Assembly: GCA_964348755.1 (NCBI GenBank) | Contig: CAYGDW010000007.1 | Location: 1 to 64,000 of the forward strand | Source of the DNA: UBA7960 sp964348755 | GTDB lineage: Bacteria > Bacteroidota > Bacteroidia > Bacteroidales > UBA7960 | Reading direction: 5' to 3' | DNA length: 64,000 nt | In this document: positions 54,617 to 63,102 of the stretch, in pieces | Numbering within the stretch: the stretch's first letter is position 1 | How the letters are laid out: every line of letters begins with the position of its first letter | Notes under the pieces: model-generated | What the model saw: only the letters and a program-made list of their open reading frames with translations | Told to the model about the DNA's origin: nothing | Database searches by the model: none | Program-made: the position numbers and the translations under genes

Positions 54617-55258
54617 TTAGTGCAGCTTACTTCCAAGTAAATGTATAAATTCTGCTCGGGTTTTGTCTGTCATAAAGGCCCCGGTAAAATCGCTTGTGGT
54701 GGTAACCGAGTTTTGTTTTTGTATGCCGCGCATCATCATGCAAAAATGGTGTGCTTCAATAACCACGGCTACTCCCAGAGGATTAAGTGTTTCCTGAATA
54801 CATTCCTTAATCTGGGTAGTAAGACGTTCCTGCACCTGCAAGCGGCGGGCAAAAGCATCCACCACGCGAGGTATCTTGCTCAATCCAACAATATAACCAT
54901 TGGGGATGTATGCCACATGAGCCTTGCCCACAAATGGCAGCATGTGGTGCTCGCATAGCGAATAAATTTCAATGTCCTTTACTATAACCATTTGCCTGTA
55001 GTCTTCCTTAAACATGGCCGAGCGAAGTATATCTCTGGGGTCGAGATCGTACCCATGAGTCAGAAACTGCAAAGCTTTTGCTACCCTTTCAGGTGTCTTT
55101 TCAAGACCCTCGCGGTTGGGGTCTTCGCCTATAAGCTCAAGTACCTTATAATAATGAGAAGAAAGGGCCTTGATTTTGCCCGGATTGTATAGGTCAATCT
55201 TAGCATAATCGTCCATCTTGTTTTCAATGGCCATTTCCCTGTTGATTTCTGATGCCAT
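54617..55258 (-). CDS. folE: GTP cyclohydrolase I
   Basis: Converts GTP to dihydroneopterin triphosphate, the entry to folate and pterin synthesis. 213 residues. Zinc and active-site motifs: SLCEHHMLPFVGKAHVAYIP and GLSKIPRVVDAFARRLQVQERLT; a C-terminal Cys/His pair is within AHHFCMMMRG. It is the last gene of a minus-strand run: aspartokinase, lysA, PTPS, folE, with PTPS 12 bases upstream. Confidence 0.95.
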   Translation of the reverse strand: MASEINREMAIENKMDDYAKIDLYNPGKIKALSSHYYKVLELIGEDPNREGLEKTPERVAKALQFLTHGYDLDPRDILRSAMFKEDYRQMVIVKDIEIYSLCEHHMLPFVGKAHVAYIPNGYIVGLSKIPRVVDAFARRLQVQERLTTQIKECIQETLNPLGVAVVIEAHHFCMMMRGIQKQNSVTTTSDFTGAFMTDKTRAEFIHLLGSKLH

Positions 55259-55270
55259 GCCCGTTATTTA

Positions 55271-55690
55271 TTAAACAGTTTTACCAAAATATTCAACCGA
55301 GTTTTTCTCGGTTTCAAAAATCCTAATGCAGTGAAGGGTTGCTCCGAGTTGTGTAATCTGATGCTCAAGCTGATTCCAAATGCCAATGGCCAGGTTTTCG
55401 GTAGAGGAAATTTTTCCAGCCATAAAATCAACCTCAAGATTTATGTTTTTGTGATCAAGTTTTTCAATCACGTATTGGCTTATTACCTTGCTCAGGTCTA
55501 TTAAGTTAACCAGAAACCCGGTTTCAGTATCCACATTACCCCTTACCGTAACATACAGCACATAATTATGGCCATGCCAATGGGGGTTTGAACATTTGCC
55601 AAAAACCTCCATGTTTTTTTGGTCGTCCCACTCTGGCCTAAATAGGCGATGGGCGGCATTGAATGTTTCGCGGCGGGTAATAAAAACCAT
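55271..55690 (-). CDS. 6-pyruvoyl-tetrahydropterin synthase family protein
   Basis: 139 residues. Zinc His residues in FNAAHRL and HWHGHNY; the catalytic Cys is in FGKCSNP with the spacing CxNPxxHGH, closer to true PTPS than to QueD. The GTP cyclohydrolase gene is directly downstream and supplies the substrate, so a tetrahydropterin product is likely; queuosine-pathway partners (queC, queE) are absent here. A longer frame starts at 55720, but a -7 box (55718-55725) overlaps it, so 55690 is used. Confidence 0.85.
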   Translation of the reverse strand: MVFITRRETFNAAHRLFRPEWDDQKNMEVFGKCSNPHWHGHNYVLYVTVRGNVDTETGFLVNLIDLSKVISQYVIEKLDHKNINLEVDFMAGKISSTENLAIGIWNQLEHQITQLGATLHCIRIFETEKNSVEYFGKTV

Positions 55691-55717
55691 ATTTGTTTCA
55701 AATCCTTTGATAAACAG

Positions 55718-55725
55718 CAAAATTA
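55718..55725 (-). promoter_or_regulatory. -7 promoter box (TAATTTTG) for PTPS-folE
   Basis: Exact TAnnTTTG on the minus strand, 27 bases before the PTPS ATG at 55690, so the two pterin genes can be expressed apart from lysC-lysA. Confidence 0.45.
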
Positions 55726-55819
55726 GGCGAAATTACAATACGCTTTCAGCGGAAATAACCCAAAAAAAATGAATGGTAACTTCCTTTCCCACGCCTGTTT
55801 AATTTTTGCTGGTCAATAA

Positions 55820-57019
55820 CTAAACAAAAGAAGGAAGTGAAAGTTCGGGCTGGTCTTTAATATTGGTGTAAAACTTGTTTTGGCTGATAAAATAAGCCGG
55901 GGCACAACTTCTTAAATTATAGCGCAAAGTCATAGACTGTGCATAAGCCCCGCATGATCGAATAAATAGCAAATCGCCCCTGGAGGTTTGCGGCAATTTA
56001 TAATTCTGTGCAAAAACATCGCTCGATTCGCAGATTGGGCCTACAATATCGTAGTTGTGCAACGCCCCGTTTGAGCCTGGGTTTTCAATATGGTGGGCAG
56101 CCTGATAAAGGGCAGGCCTGAGCAGTTCGGTCATGCCGGCATCAATAATTACAAAATCCTTTTGATGACCTTTTTTTACAAACAACACTCTTGAAATAAG
56201 AGAACCACACTGCCCAACGAGGCTCCGGCCAAGTTCAAAATGCACCTTTACGCCGGATGGAAGACTTAAGTTGCTTGCCATAAGGTTAAAAAAGGAGGAA
56301 AAATCGGAGATTGGACTAGTCGTGGGGTTATCGTAATGAATACCAAGCCCTCCGCCAAGATTCAATACATTGCCACCATGGCCATCAATATCATACACCT
56401 CCCAAATCTCCGATGCCTTGCGGCAAAGGCCCTTAAACGGCTCGTGCGATGTAATTTGCGAGCCGATATGAAAATGAAGCCCAACAAACCTGACAAAAGG
56501 GTGTGCTGAACAGTAATGAAGGGCATCATTTAATTGACCTATCGGTATTCCAAACTTATTTTCGGCAAGGCCGGTGGTAATATGTTGATGGGTTTTGGCA
56601 TCAATACCGGGGTTAACCCTCAATGCAACGTTTGCAATTTTGCCTGTATGCTGAGCAATTGTACCGATAACCTCCAACTCTTCGAGCGATTCGCAGTTGA
56701 GGCTGAAAATTTGGTTTTCAACGGCCAACAAAATTTCGGGGTCGGTTTTACCCACTCCGGCAAAAGCTATTTTGTCGGGCGTGAATCCACTATTCAGGGC
56801 TAGCTTTACTTCATTTCCGCTCACACAATCGGCACCAAACCCTGCCCTTTTCATTACACAAAGATTTTCGGGCTGGTGATTGGCCTTTATGGCATAATGA
56901 ATAAAAAAACCATGCCGGCTGGCTTCGCGCGAAGCAATGGCGGCAGTTCGTTCAAGCAGATCGAGATCGTATAGATAAAAAGGCGTTTGTATTTCAGAAA
57001 AATCGAAGTTTTGCATCAT
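55820..57019 (-). CDS. lysA: diaminopimelate decarboxylase
   Basis: Last step of lysine synthesis, meso-DAP to lysine. 399 residues, fold-type III PLP enzyme. Schiff-base lysine K45 in HYAIKANHQP; GGGLGIHY phosphate loop; CESSD catalytic-Cys motif contributed across the dimer. Its start is 8 bases after the aspartokinase stop, so the two are one operon. Confidence 0.95.
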   Translation of the reverse strand: MMQNFDFSEIQTPFYLYDLDLLERTAAIASREASRHGFFIHYAIKANHQPENLCVMKRAGFGADCVSGNEVKLALNSGFTPDKIAFAGVGKTDPEILLAVENQIFSLNCESLEELEVIGTIAQHTGKIANVALRVNPGIDAKTHQHITTGLAENKFGIPIGQLNDALHYCSAHPFVRFVGLHFHIGSQITSHEPFKGLCRKASEIWEVYDIDGHGGNVLNLGGGLGIHYDNPTTSPISDFSSFFNLMASNLSLPSGVKVHFELGRSLVGQCGSLISRVLFVKKGHQKDFVIIDAGMTELLRPALYQAAHHIENPGSNGALHNYDIVGPICESSDVFAQNYKLPQTSRGDLLFIRSCGAYAQSMTLRYNLRSCAPAYFISQNKFYTNIKDQPELSLPSFV

Positions 57020-57026
57020 TTCAACA

Positions 57027-58373
57027 TCAATTATTTAACAATTGTTCAAAAGCCGGCTTAGGATTACCAAAGAGCACCTTTTGCAAACTAACAAGGGCTT
57101 GGGTTTTTTGGTTTGCTTCAATAACAAGCGTAAGGTTGTTTCGGCTTCCGCCCAATGACACCATTTTTACCTGCAAATGCCTCAGGGCTTCAATTATGCT
57201 TACCACATAACCCTGGTGTAAGGCAAGCACATCGCCCACTACGCAAATAATGCAATGGCCTGTTTCGTAATTTACCTCACCAAGCTGGGCAAGTGCATTA
57301 CAAATATCGTGCAGAAATTCATCATTGTCTATGGTAACTGATACCGCAACTTCCGATGTAGTGATAACATCTATTGGGGTTTTAAAGTATTCAAAAATTT
57401 CGAAAACCCGTCTGAGAAACCCGTAAGCATTGAGCATTCTGCCCGATCGGATTCGTATAATTGTAATGCCCTCTTTTGCGGCAAGCGCCCTAATGCCGGT
57501 CGCAGGGGCCCCATGCCTTATAATGGTACCTTCGGCTTGGGGGTCAAGGGTGTTTTTGAGCCAAACCGGAATATTGCGCATTGATGCAGGCCAAACACAA
57601 GCCGGGTGCAAAATTTTGGCACCAAAATAAGCCAGCTCGGCCGCTTCGCCAAACGAAAGTTCGCGCACCGGTTGCGTTCCTTCAACCACCCGCGGGTCAT
57701 TGTTGTGCAAACCATCAATGTCGGTCCAAATTTCAATTACCGATGCCCCAACCGAAGCCCCAATCAAAGTTGCAGTATAATCGCTGCCTCCACGGGTAAG
57801 GTTGTCCGGGTTGCCCTCAGAATCAAGGCAAATGTAACCCTGAGTAAGGTACCTGCCATTTGCTGTGAACTTATCAAGCTGAGAAAGATGGCCAGAAATT
57901 TTGTCAACCTCAGGCTCTCCCATGTCGTTTTTTTGAATAAAACAAAAAGCATTAAGCCATTGGGTGCTTATCTCAGCCCAATTAAGATATTGGTTAAAAA
58001 TTTTTGTGGTAATTAACTCTCCCTGTGCAAGCAGCCATTTTTCGCCGCTGGCCGACCATTCTTCTGACAAGACTTTTTCAATTTCTGCAAAATCGGTGCG
58101 AATAATGCCCTGAAACAAACCCATATTGCGGCCGTTACCAGCAAGCTCATAACAGGTCGATTCAAACCGGGAATAAAATGCATTTAATTGCCTGGCTTTC
58201 TCATTATGGTTGTTTTGTTTCCATAAAAAGCCAATATTTACAAGGGTGTCGGTTACTCCGGCCATGGCAGAGCAAACTACTATGCAGTTATCCTCGCGCT
58301 CAATAATACGAGCTACTGCACGCATACGCTCCGGGGTGCCTAAAGAGGTGCCCCCAAATTTCAAAACCTTCAT
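57027..58373 (-). CDS. lysC: aspartate kinase
   Basis: First step of the aspartate family pathway. 448 residues: kinase domain with KFGGTSLG at the N-terminus and TRGGSDYTATLIGA, then two C-terminal ACT domains (~300-440, e.g. RSGRMLNAYGFLRRVFEIF, VSVTIDNDEFL). It is monofunctional; no homoserine dehydrogenase is fused. Coupling to lysA suggests lysine feedback. A weak promoter, TTTG then TGTCTTTG at 18-base spacing, lies in the 104-base divergent gap. Confidence 0.94.
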   Translation of the reverse strand: MKVLKFGGTSLGTPERMRAVARIIEREDNCIVVCSAMAGVTDTLVNIGFLWKQNNHNEKARQLNAFYSRFESTCYELAGNGRNMGLFQGIIRTDFAEIEKVLSEEWSASGEKWLLAQGELITTKIFNQYLNWAEISTQWLNAFCFIQKNDMGEPEVDKISGHLSQLDKFTANGRYLTQGYICLDSEGNPDNLTRGGSDYTATLIGASVGASVIEIWTDIDGLHNNDPRVVEGTQPVRELSFGEAAELAYFGAKILHPACVWPASMRNIPVWLKNTLDPQAEGTIIRHGAPATGIRALAAKEGITIIRIRSGRMLNAYGFLRRVFEIFEYFKTPIDVITTSEVAVSVTIDNDEFLHDICNALAQLGEVNYETGHCIICVVGDVLALHQGYVVSIIEALRHLQVKMVSLGGSRNNLTLVIEANQKTQALVSLQKVLFGNPKPAFEQLLNN

Positions 58374-58451
58374 TCTATTTTATTTTTTAGGCTGCAAAGG
58401 AAACACAAAGACACGACACAGTAAAATTTTTCAAAGAATTAAACATTTTTA

Positions 58452-58459
58452 TACATTTG
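58452..58459 (+). promoter_or_regulatory. -7 promoter box (TACATTTG) for the ACT-domain gene
   Basis: Exact TAnnTTTG, 18 bases before the ATG at 58478, in the gap shared with the divergent aspartokinase gene. No clear -33 element. Confidence 0.5.
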
Positions 58460-58477
58460 TGTTAAATTTTTAACATA

Positions 58478-59146
58478 ATGACTATATCAGAGGCTGTTGA
58501 AAACATCATTAACCAGTCGCCATTTCTGGAAGAGGCCCTTAGGGATGAGTTGATAAATATTTCGTCGCTTGCAAGGCATATTTTGCCAGATGTAGAGCGG
58601 CTTACCCATAAGCAGGTAAAGGAAAGCGCCATAATTATGGCAATAAATCGAAGACCGGCTGGCTCCATGTTCAGGATCAGCGCAGTTATACGGGCATACA
58701 TGACCAAACTGGGCGATATTATTGTGCGTTCTGGGTTGAGCGATCACACCTTTGAAAACAGCCCCACGCTTATTGATTGTCAGCGACATTTGATGGAGGC
58801 TGTATCTTCGGACAGAGAGGCATTTTGTACCATCTCGCAGGGAATTTACGAAACCACGATAGTTGCCAGTGCCAACCTGAATAAAAAGATAGAAATGATT
58901 TTTGCGCGCGAAAAGCGCCTAGCCCAAAAAAAGGGGTTGAGCTCCATTACAATTCGCTTGCCAAAAGACAACACCGAAATTTCGGGTGTTTATTACTTTC
59001 TGCTGAAAAGCCTGGCCTGGGCTGCAATAAATGTTTGCGAAATAATATCAACAACCAACGAGGTTTCAATAATTGTTTCGGAGCATGATGTACCCAAGGC
59101 CTTTCCAATTCTTATGAACCTGAAGAAGAAAAAACAGGGGTTTTAG
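58478..59146 (+). CDS. ACT-like domain protein divergent from lysC-lysA
   Basis: 222 residues, no signal peptide. The C-terminal ~70 residues resemble an ACT amino-acid-binding domain of the aspartokinase type: SITIRLPKDNTEISGVYYFLL, then INVCEIISTTNEVSIIVSEHDVPKAF. The N-terminal ~150 residues are helical, with a possible HTH-like stretch around THKQVKESAIIMAINRR. There is no kinase domain. Position opposite lysC suggests a regulator or sensor of lysine or another aspartate-family amino acid. The last four bases overlap the convergent MBL gene. Function is unproven. Confidence 0.75.
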   Translation: MTISEAVENIINQSPFLEEALRDELINISSLARHILPDVERLTHKQVKESAIIMAINRRPAGSMFRISAVIRAYMTKLGDIIVRSGLSDHTFENSPTLIDCQRHLMEAVSSDREAFCTISQGIYETTIVASANLNKKIEMIFAREKRLAQKKGLSSITIRLPKDNTEISGVYYFLLKSLAWAAINVCEIISTTNEVSIIVSEHDVPKAFPILMNLKKKKQGF

Positions 59147-60012
59147 AAAAACGGGTACAGGGTGTCAATCCAGCGGTCTTCGGTAATAAAGAATTTTCCC
59201 CAGTTTTCCCACTGTTTCAAAATGCGGTTTTCTTTCATTTGCCCGGCAGTCATTCCATCCTCTTTGGCTTTGCGCACCACATCCAGGGTTTGCCCAAGAT
59301 TTTGGTGGTATTGGCGAAGCTGGGGCATGGTGTAAATGGGTCCATGGCCGCCAATCAGGGTAATGTCGGCAGGGTAGTTTTCGATGATCCATTTCAGATT
59401 GTTGTAAAACCCCTTTGGGTCGCCGCCATTGTTTACATCTACAAACGGAAAGTTGTCGGCAAACAACAAGTCGCCCAATATCAACACCTTGCTTTCGGGC
59501 AAATAAATTATTATGTCGCCGGCGGTATGGCCTTCTGGCAGGTGCATCAATTGCAGTGTTTGACCATTGAGGTCGAGATTAAGCTCATCGGTAAAACTCA
59601 TTTGGGGCCAGGCCTCAACCGGCAAGGGAGGAATTACCCGCTCGCCAACCCGGTGTTCACGGCTTAAGTAGTCTTTTACAAACTGGTGAGCAATTATAGT
59701 GGCAGCATTGCCCATTTCAAAATTTCCGCCTGTATGGTCGCCGTGGTGGTGGGTGTTTACCAAGTATTTTATAGGTTGGGCAGTAATGGCTCCGATGGCA
59801 GCTTTCAGCTGTCCAGTGGTTTGAGCGTAGGCGGCGTCGATAAGCATAACGCCCTGCTCGCCAACAAATAGCACGGTAGCAACCCCTTCACCAACAAAGA
59901 GCCGGTAAACGCCGGGAGCCACCTGGGTGGTGGTAACTTTCATTGCGCTCCAGTCGCGTTGAGCAAAGGCAATGAGCGGCACAATCAGCAAAAACACGGC
60001 AATTTTCTTCAT
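59143..60012 (-). CDS. exported metallo-beta-lactamase-fold hydrolase
   Basis: 289 residues with a signal peptide (1-17, ending IAFAQ). The zinc motif HHHGDH lies in NTHHHGDHTGGN, and the later ligands are in PEGHTAGD and GGHGP. The family includes subclass B-like hydrolases and periplasmic relay proteins; lack of a clear lactamase signature argues against calling it a resistance gene. Monocistronic, convergent with the ACT gene by four bases. Confidence 0.87.
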   Translation of the reverse strand: MKKIAVFLLIVPLIAFAQRDWSAMKVTTTQVAPGVYRLFVGEGVATVLFVGEQGVMLIDAAYAQTTGQLKAAIGAITAQPIKYLVNTHHHGDHTGGNFEMGNAATIIAHQFVKDYLSREHRVGERVIPPLPVEAWPQMSFTDELNLDLNGQTLQLMHLPEGHTAGDIIIYLPESKVLILGDLLFADNFPFVDVNNGGDPKGFYNNLKWIIENYPADITLIGGHGPIYTMPQLRQYHQNLGQTLDVVRKAKEDGMTAGQMKENRILKQWENWGKFFITEDRWIDTLYPFF

Positions 60013-60143
60013 GACAAATGATTTTGTTTATAAGAAAGATAAACAATTGCAGGCACATTTTGAATGGAACACCGGCCTTTGGCAGTAGCATTTTACCTTC
60101 TATCTAAGGCATTTGCTTGTTTCAACGGCTTTTGCCAATAGGT

Positions 60144-61556
60144 TTACTTCGCAAGAGCCTTCAACAGCACCCCATCAACATTGGTGTCGGAAGGCTGTGG
60201 CGGGCGATTGTCGAAAATATTGCCATCTTTGCCGATTATGAAAAAGGTGGGTATCCATTTTACCTGATACAGTGCAGGTGTACCCCTTTCGCGGCCGGGA
60301 GTCTGCAAATGTATGCCAGAAATGTTGTTCCGTTCTATGGTGCTTCGCCAGGCGTCAAGATCGGTATCTATCGAAACGTACATAAATACCAGGTCGCTTT
60401 GGCCTTCGAGCCTTTTTTTTAGTTCGGCTGCCGGTGGCACTTGTCTCATGCAAGGCCCGCACCAGCTGGCCCAAAACTTCAGATACACCACCTTTCCCTT
60501 AAAGTCGCCAAGTTTTACCTGGTTTCCGTTAATGTCGGTCATGATAAAGTCGGGGGCAGGGTTTCCTGGCATTAGGGCTTGTATGCCTTCCCAGGTTTTG
60601 GTAACCCGGCCTTTGAGGTCTTCTGAGTCTGAGGTTTCCATAAACTGAACATAAAGTGCGCGCGCTTTTTCGAGGTTGCCAAAGTTAAATTCGCGGTTTA
60701 TACTCAGTGCCTGCGCATAATACCCCGATTCGCCAGGAATGAGCTCGCCGGCCAGTGCAAAGTTTATCTCATTGGTCGAGGCGACTTCATCAAAGCGTTG
60801 GCGGTGTTCGGGTGCGCGGTATGCGAGATATGCAAGCAAAAAATTTACGTAGGTCTCGCTGTTAAGCCGGTTGTCATCAAACAGGGCTGAATTTTGCAAA
60901 AATGCGAAATAGTTTCCTGGAAGCTCGGGCAGCGAGTCAAGGTTATTGAAGCGCTGATGAATGGCTGGATAGCTGAGCAGGCGTGTGTATTTGCCGTACA
61001 AAACTTCCGTTTCGAACCATGCATTAAAAGCAGGGCTAAGGTTTTGTTTTTCAGGGAAACCGGCCAAAAAACCAAGTTTAATATTGGCCACACTATCGGT
61101 GGCGGCCACAAAGGCTTCGGCAGCAAGGGTTGCAGCGGCATTGCCAAAAAAGGTGGCTCCTGTTTGGGGCAACAAATCGCGTTGATAGGCCACAAAAAAG
61201 GTGTTTACAGCGGCAGCTTTACCTAAAAAAGAAATGGATTCGAGCCAGTTGCCGGCATCGGCATTAATTTCCAGAATGTCGCCCGGTTCAAGAAACAACT
61301 GAATGCTGGTACGGCCATTGCGAAGGGTTCCGATGGCTGCTTCGGGCATTTCAAATTCAACCGAAAACTGGTTCTGGTCATCAGGTACAATGCTTATTAT
61401 TTCGCGGTGGTTGTTGGTGTAGTCGCGATAAAAGACAAATTCAACGGGTTCGGCATTGGGGTTTGCAATAGTGCCACTGAGGCGTATAATGGTATCGGCC
61501 GGACGGCTGCACCCAGCCAAAACAGCTAGTGTCAGCATTAATATCAGGTTTCTCAT
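60144..61556 (-). CDS. TlpA family thiol-disulfide reductase lipoprotein (copy 2)
   Basis: 470 residues. Lipoprotein signal 1-16 (LAGC); N-terminal beta-rich domain (~20-110, DUF4369-like); helical middle; C-terminal thioredoxin domain with WASWCGPC near residues 380-387. Thought to keep extracytoplasmic thiols reduced or to help haem/cytochrome assembly. It starts 10 bases after the upstream paralogue and clearly arose by tandem duplication. The frame extends to 61667 inside the neighbour; the lipoprotein start at 61556 is used. Confidence 0.88.
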   Translation of the reverse strand: MRNLILMLTLAVLAGCSRPADTIIRLSGTIANPNAEPVEFVFYRDYTNNHREIISIVPDDQNQFSVEFEMPEAAIGTLRNGRTSIQLFLEPGDILEINADAGNWLESISFLGKAAAVNTFFVAYQRDLLPQTGATFFGNAAATLAAEAFVAATDSVANIKLGFLAGFPEKQNLSPAFNAWFETEVLYGKYTRLLSYPAIHQRFNNLDSLPELPGNYFAFLQNSALFDDNRLNSETYVNFLLAYLAYRAPEHRQRFDEVASTNEINFALAGELIPGESGYYAQALSINREFNFGNLEKARALYVQFMETSDSEDLKGRVTKTWEGIQALMPGNPAPDFIMTDINGNQVKLGDFKGKVVYLKFWASWCGPCMRQVPPAAELKKRLEGQSDLVFMYVSIDTDLDAWRSTIERNNISGIHLQTPGRERGTPALYQVKWIPTFFIIGKDGNIFDNRPPQPSDTNVDGVLLKALAK

Positions 61557-61566
61557 GGTAATTGTT

Positions 61567-62985
61567 TTAAACATTTTGTTGCGAAAGAGCGGCTTTAAGT
61601 ACTTGATCGATGGTAGGGTTGCTTGGCCGGGGCGGGCGGTTGTCGAAAATTTTGCCATCGCGCCCAATCAGGTAAAAGGTTGGAACCCCTTTAAGGTTGT
61701 ATTGGGTTGGCACCAGGTGGCTAAAACCATGCACATTGAGGTGAACTCCCTCAATTTGCATCTGCGCCACGGTACGCCGCCATGCTGCCTCATCGGTATC
61801 GACCGAAACATAAAGAAAAACCAGGTCGGGGTGGTCTGCCATGCGTTTTTTCAGTTCCCTGGCAAATGGCACTTCGCGCATACAGGGGCCGCACCAGCTT
61901 GCCCAAAAATCGAGGTAAACCACCTTGCCAGCAAAGTCGCTTAGCGAAACCTGATTGCCCGTTATATCAGTTAGTGTAAAATCAGGCGCAGGTTTACCCG
62001 GAGAAAGGGCCAAAACCATTTGGTATTCTTTATCAACAATTGAAAGCATTTCGGGTGTGGTTACCAACTCCTTGAATTCGGCGTGAAATTGTTCGGCAGC
62101 TTCGAACGACCCGAAATTTAGCAGATAAATCATAGTTTGGGAAAGGACTGCATCACGGGTTTTCCCAGAAAAAACCTGGCTGGCAATTTTGAACTGCCGC
62201 TCGTATGGTGCTCCCTGGTTTTCAGCACTGGCATTTTCCTGCATTTGTCTGTTTAGAAAAATATTGACAAAGTTAAAATAGGGACGCGAATTTATAAACT
62301 CATCGCCAAAAAGGTTTTCGCTTTCCAGAAAATCAAAATAGCCCTCGGGCAAAGTGAGGTCGCCGGCTTCAGGATTAAAATAGGCGAATGCCATGGGGTA
62401 CTCAAGCAATAACCCGTATTTTTCGTAAAGAAAATTGGTTTTTAAGGATTTAACAAAGTCTTTATTGAGTTTTCTGAAATCTTTATACCCTTCGAGGAAG
62501 GCAATTTTTTCGTTGTAGGCAGTATCCATCAAAGCCCTGAAATCGTCGGGATTGGTGTTTCCAACATGACTCAGAATAATGCTTCGGTTGTATTTCCGGT
62601 CAATTTCATTCACATAAGCAACCATAAACTGACTCTCAAAAGCTTTTTTGCCGTCAATCAGCGGCAAAACATTTGGGTCTTCGGCATTAAATGCAATACT
62701 TATTTCGGCCCCAGGCACCAGGTATAGCATAATATTGCGGCGCGGCATACTTACATATACAAAGTTGCCTTGGGCAAGGTCGAGGGTGGCCGTAAACGAA
62801 TTGTTTTCATCAAGGGCAACCTCCACCTTTTCGGGCTGATTGGTTATGAAGTCCTTGTAAAAGAAAACCTCAACCTTATCGGCAGTTGGGTTTTCGACCT
62901 TGCCGCTTATTTTTATCTGTTTTACAGGCATCTGGATGCAGGCGGCCAATACGGCCACTGCCAGCAATAGCAATAAATTCCTCAT
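61567..62985 (-). CDS. TlpA family thiol-disulfide reductase lipoprotein (copy 1)
   Basis: 472 residues, same layout as the downstream paralogue: lipobox LAAC (residues 13-16), DUF4369-like N-terminal domain starting KISGKVENPTADKVEVFFYK, helical middle, and a C-terminal thioredoxin domain with WASWCGPCMREVPFA. First gene of the pair. The open frame upstream to 63342 overlaps the divergent gene and has no signal, so the ATG at 62985 is used. Confidence 0.88.
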   Translation of the reverse strand: MRNLLLLLAVAVLAACIQMPVKQIKISGKVENPTADKVEVFFYKDFITNQPEKVEVALDENNSFTATLDLAQGNFVYVSMPRRNIMLYLVPGAEISIAFNAEDPNVLPLIDGKKAFESQFMVAYVNEIDRKYNRSIILSHVGNTNPDDFRALMDTAYNEKIAFLEGYKDFRKLNKDFVKSLKTNFLYEKYGLLLEYPMAFAYFNPEAGDLTLPEGYFDFLESENLFGDEFINSRPYFNFVNIFLNRQMQENASAENQGAPYERQFKIASQVFSGKTRDAVLSQTMIYLLNFGSFEAAEQFHAEFKELVTTPEMLSIVDKEYQMVLALSPGKPAPDFTLTDITGNQVSLSDFAGKVVYLDFWASWCGPCMREVPFARELKKRMADHPDLVFLYVSVDTDEAAWRRTVAQMQIEGVHLNVHGFSHLVPTQYNLKGVPTFYLIGRDGKIFDNRPPRPSNPTIDQVLKAALSQQNV

Positions 62986-63052
62986 GCAATTTTTGGGTTT
63001 GGGATTAATAGCTCGCAAAGTAACTGAATTTTCTGCAAAAAAAGAATATAAA

Positions 63053-63082
63053 TTGTTGTTGCAAAATGAATGCGTAATTTTG
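63053..63082 (+). promoter_or_regulatory. promoter of the last gene
   Basis: TTG (63053-63055), 19-base spacing, TAATTTTG (63075-63082); an exact -33/-7 pair, 20 bases before the ATG at 63103. Confidence 0.65.
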
Positions 63083-63102
63083 CTCTTACATTTAAAATCA
63101 TC

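Noticed and set aside
54393..54620. 75-codon plus-strand frame upstream of the serpin gene
   Set aside because: Low-complexity Lys/Asn-rich A/T sequence in an intergenic gap, overlapping the folE end; no coding features.
59143..60012. Beta-lactamase resistance gene
   Set aside because: It has the metallo-beta-lactamase fold, but I see no features specific to antibiotic-hydrolysing enzymes; the fold is shared by many hydrolases.
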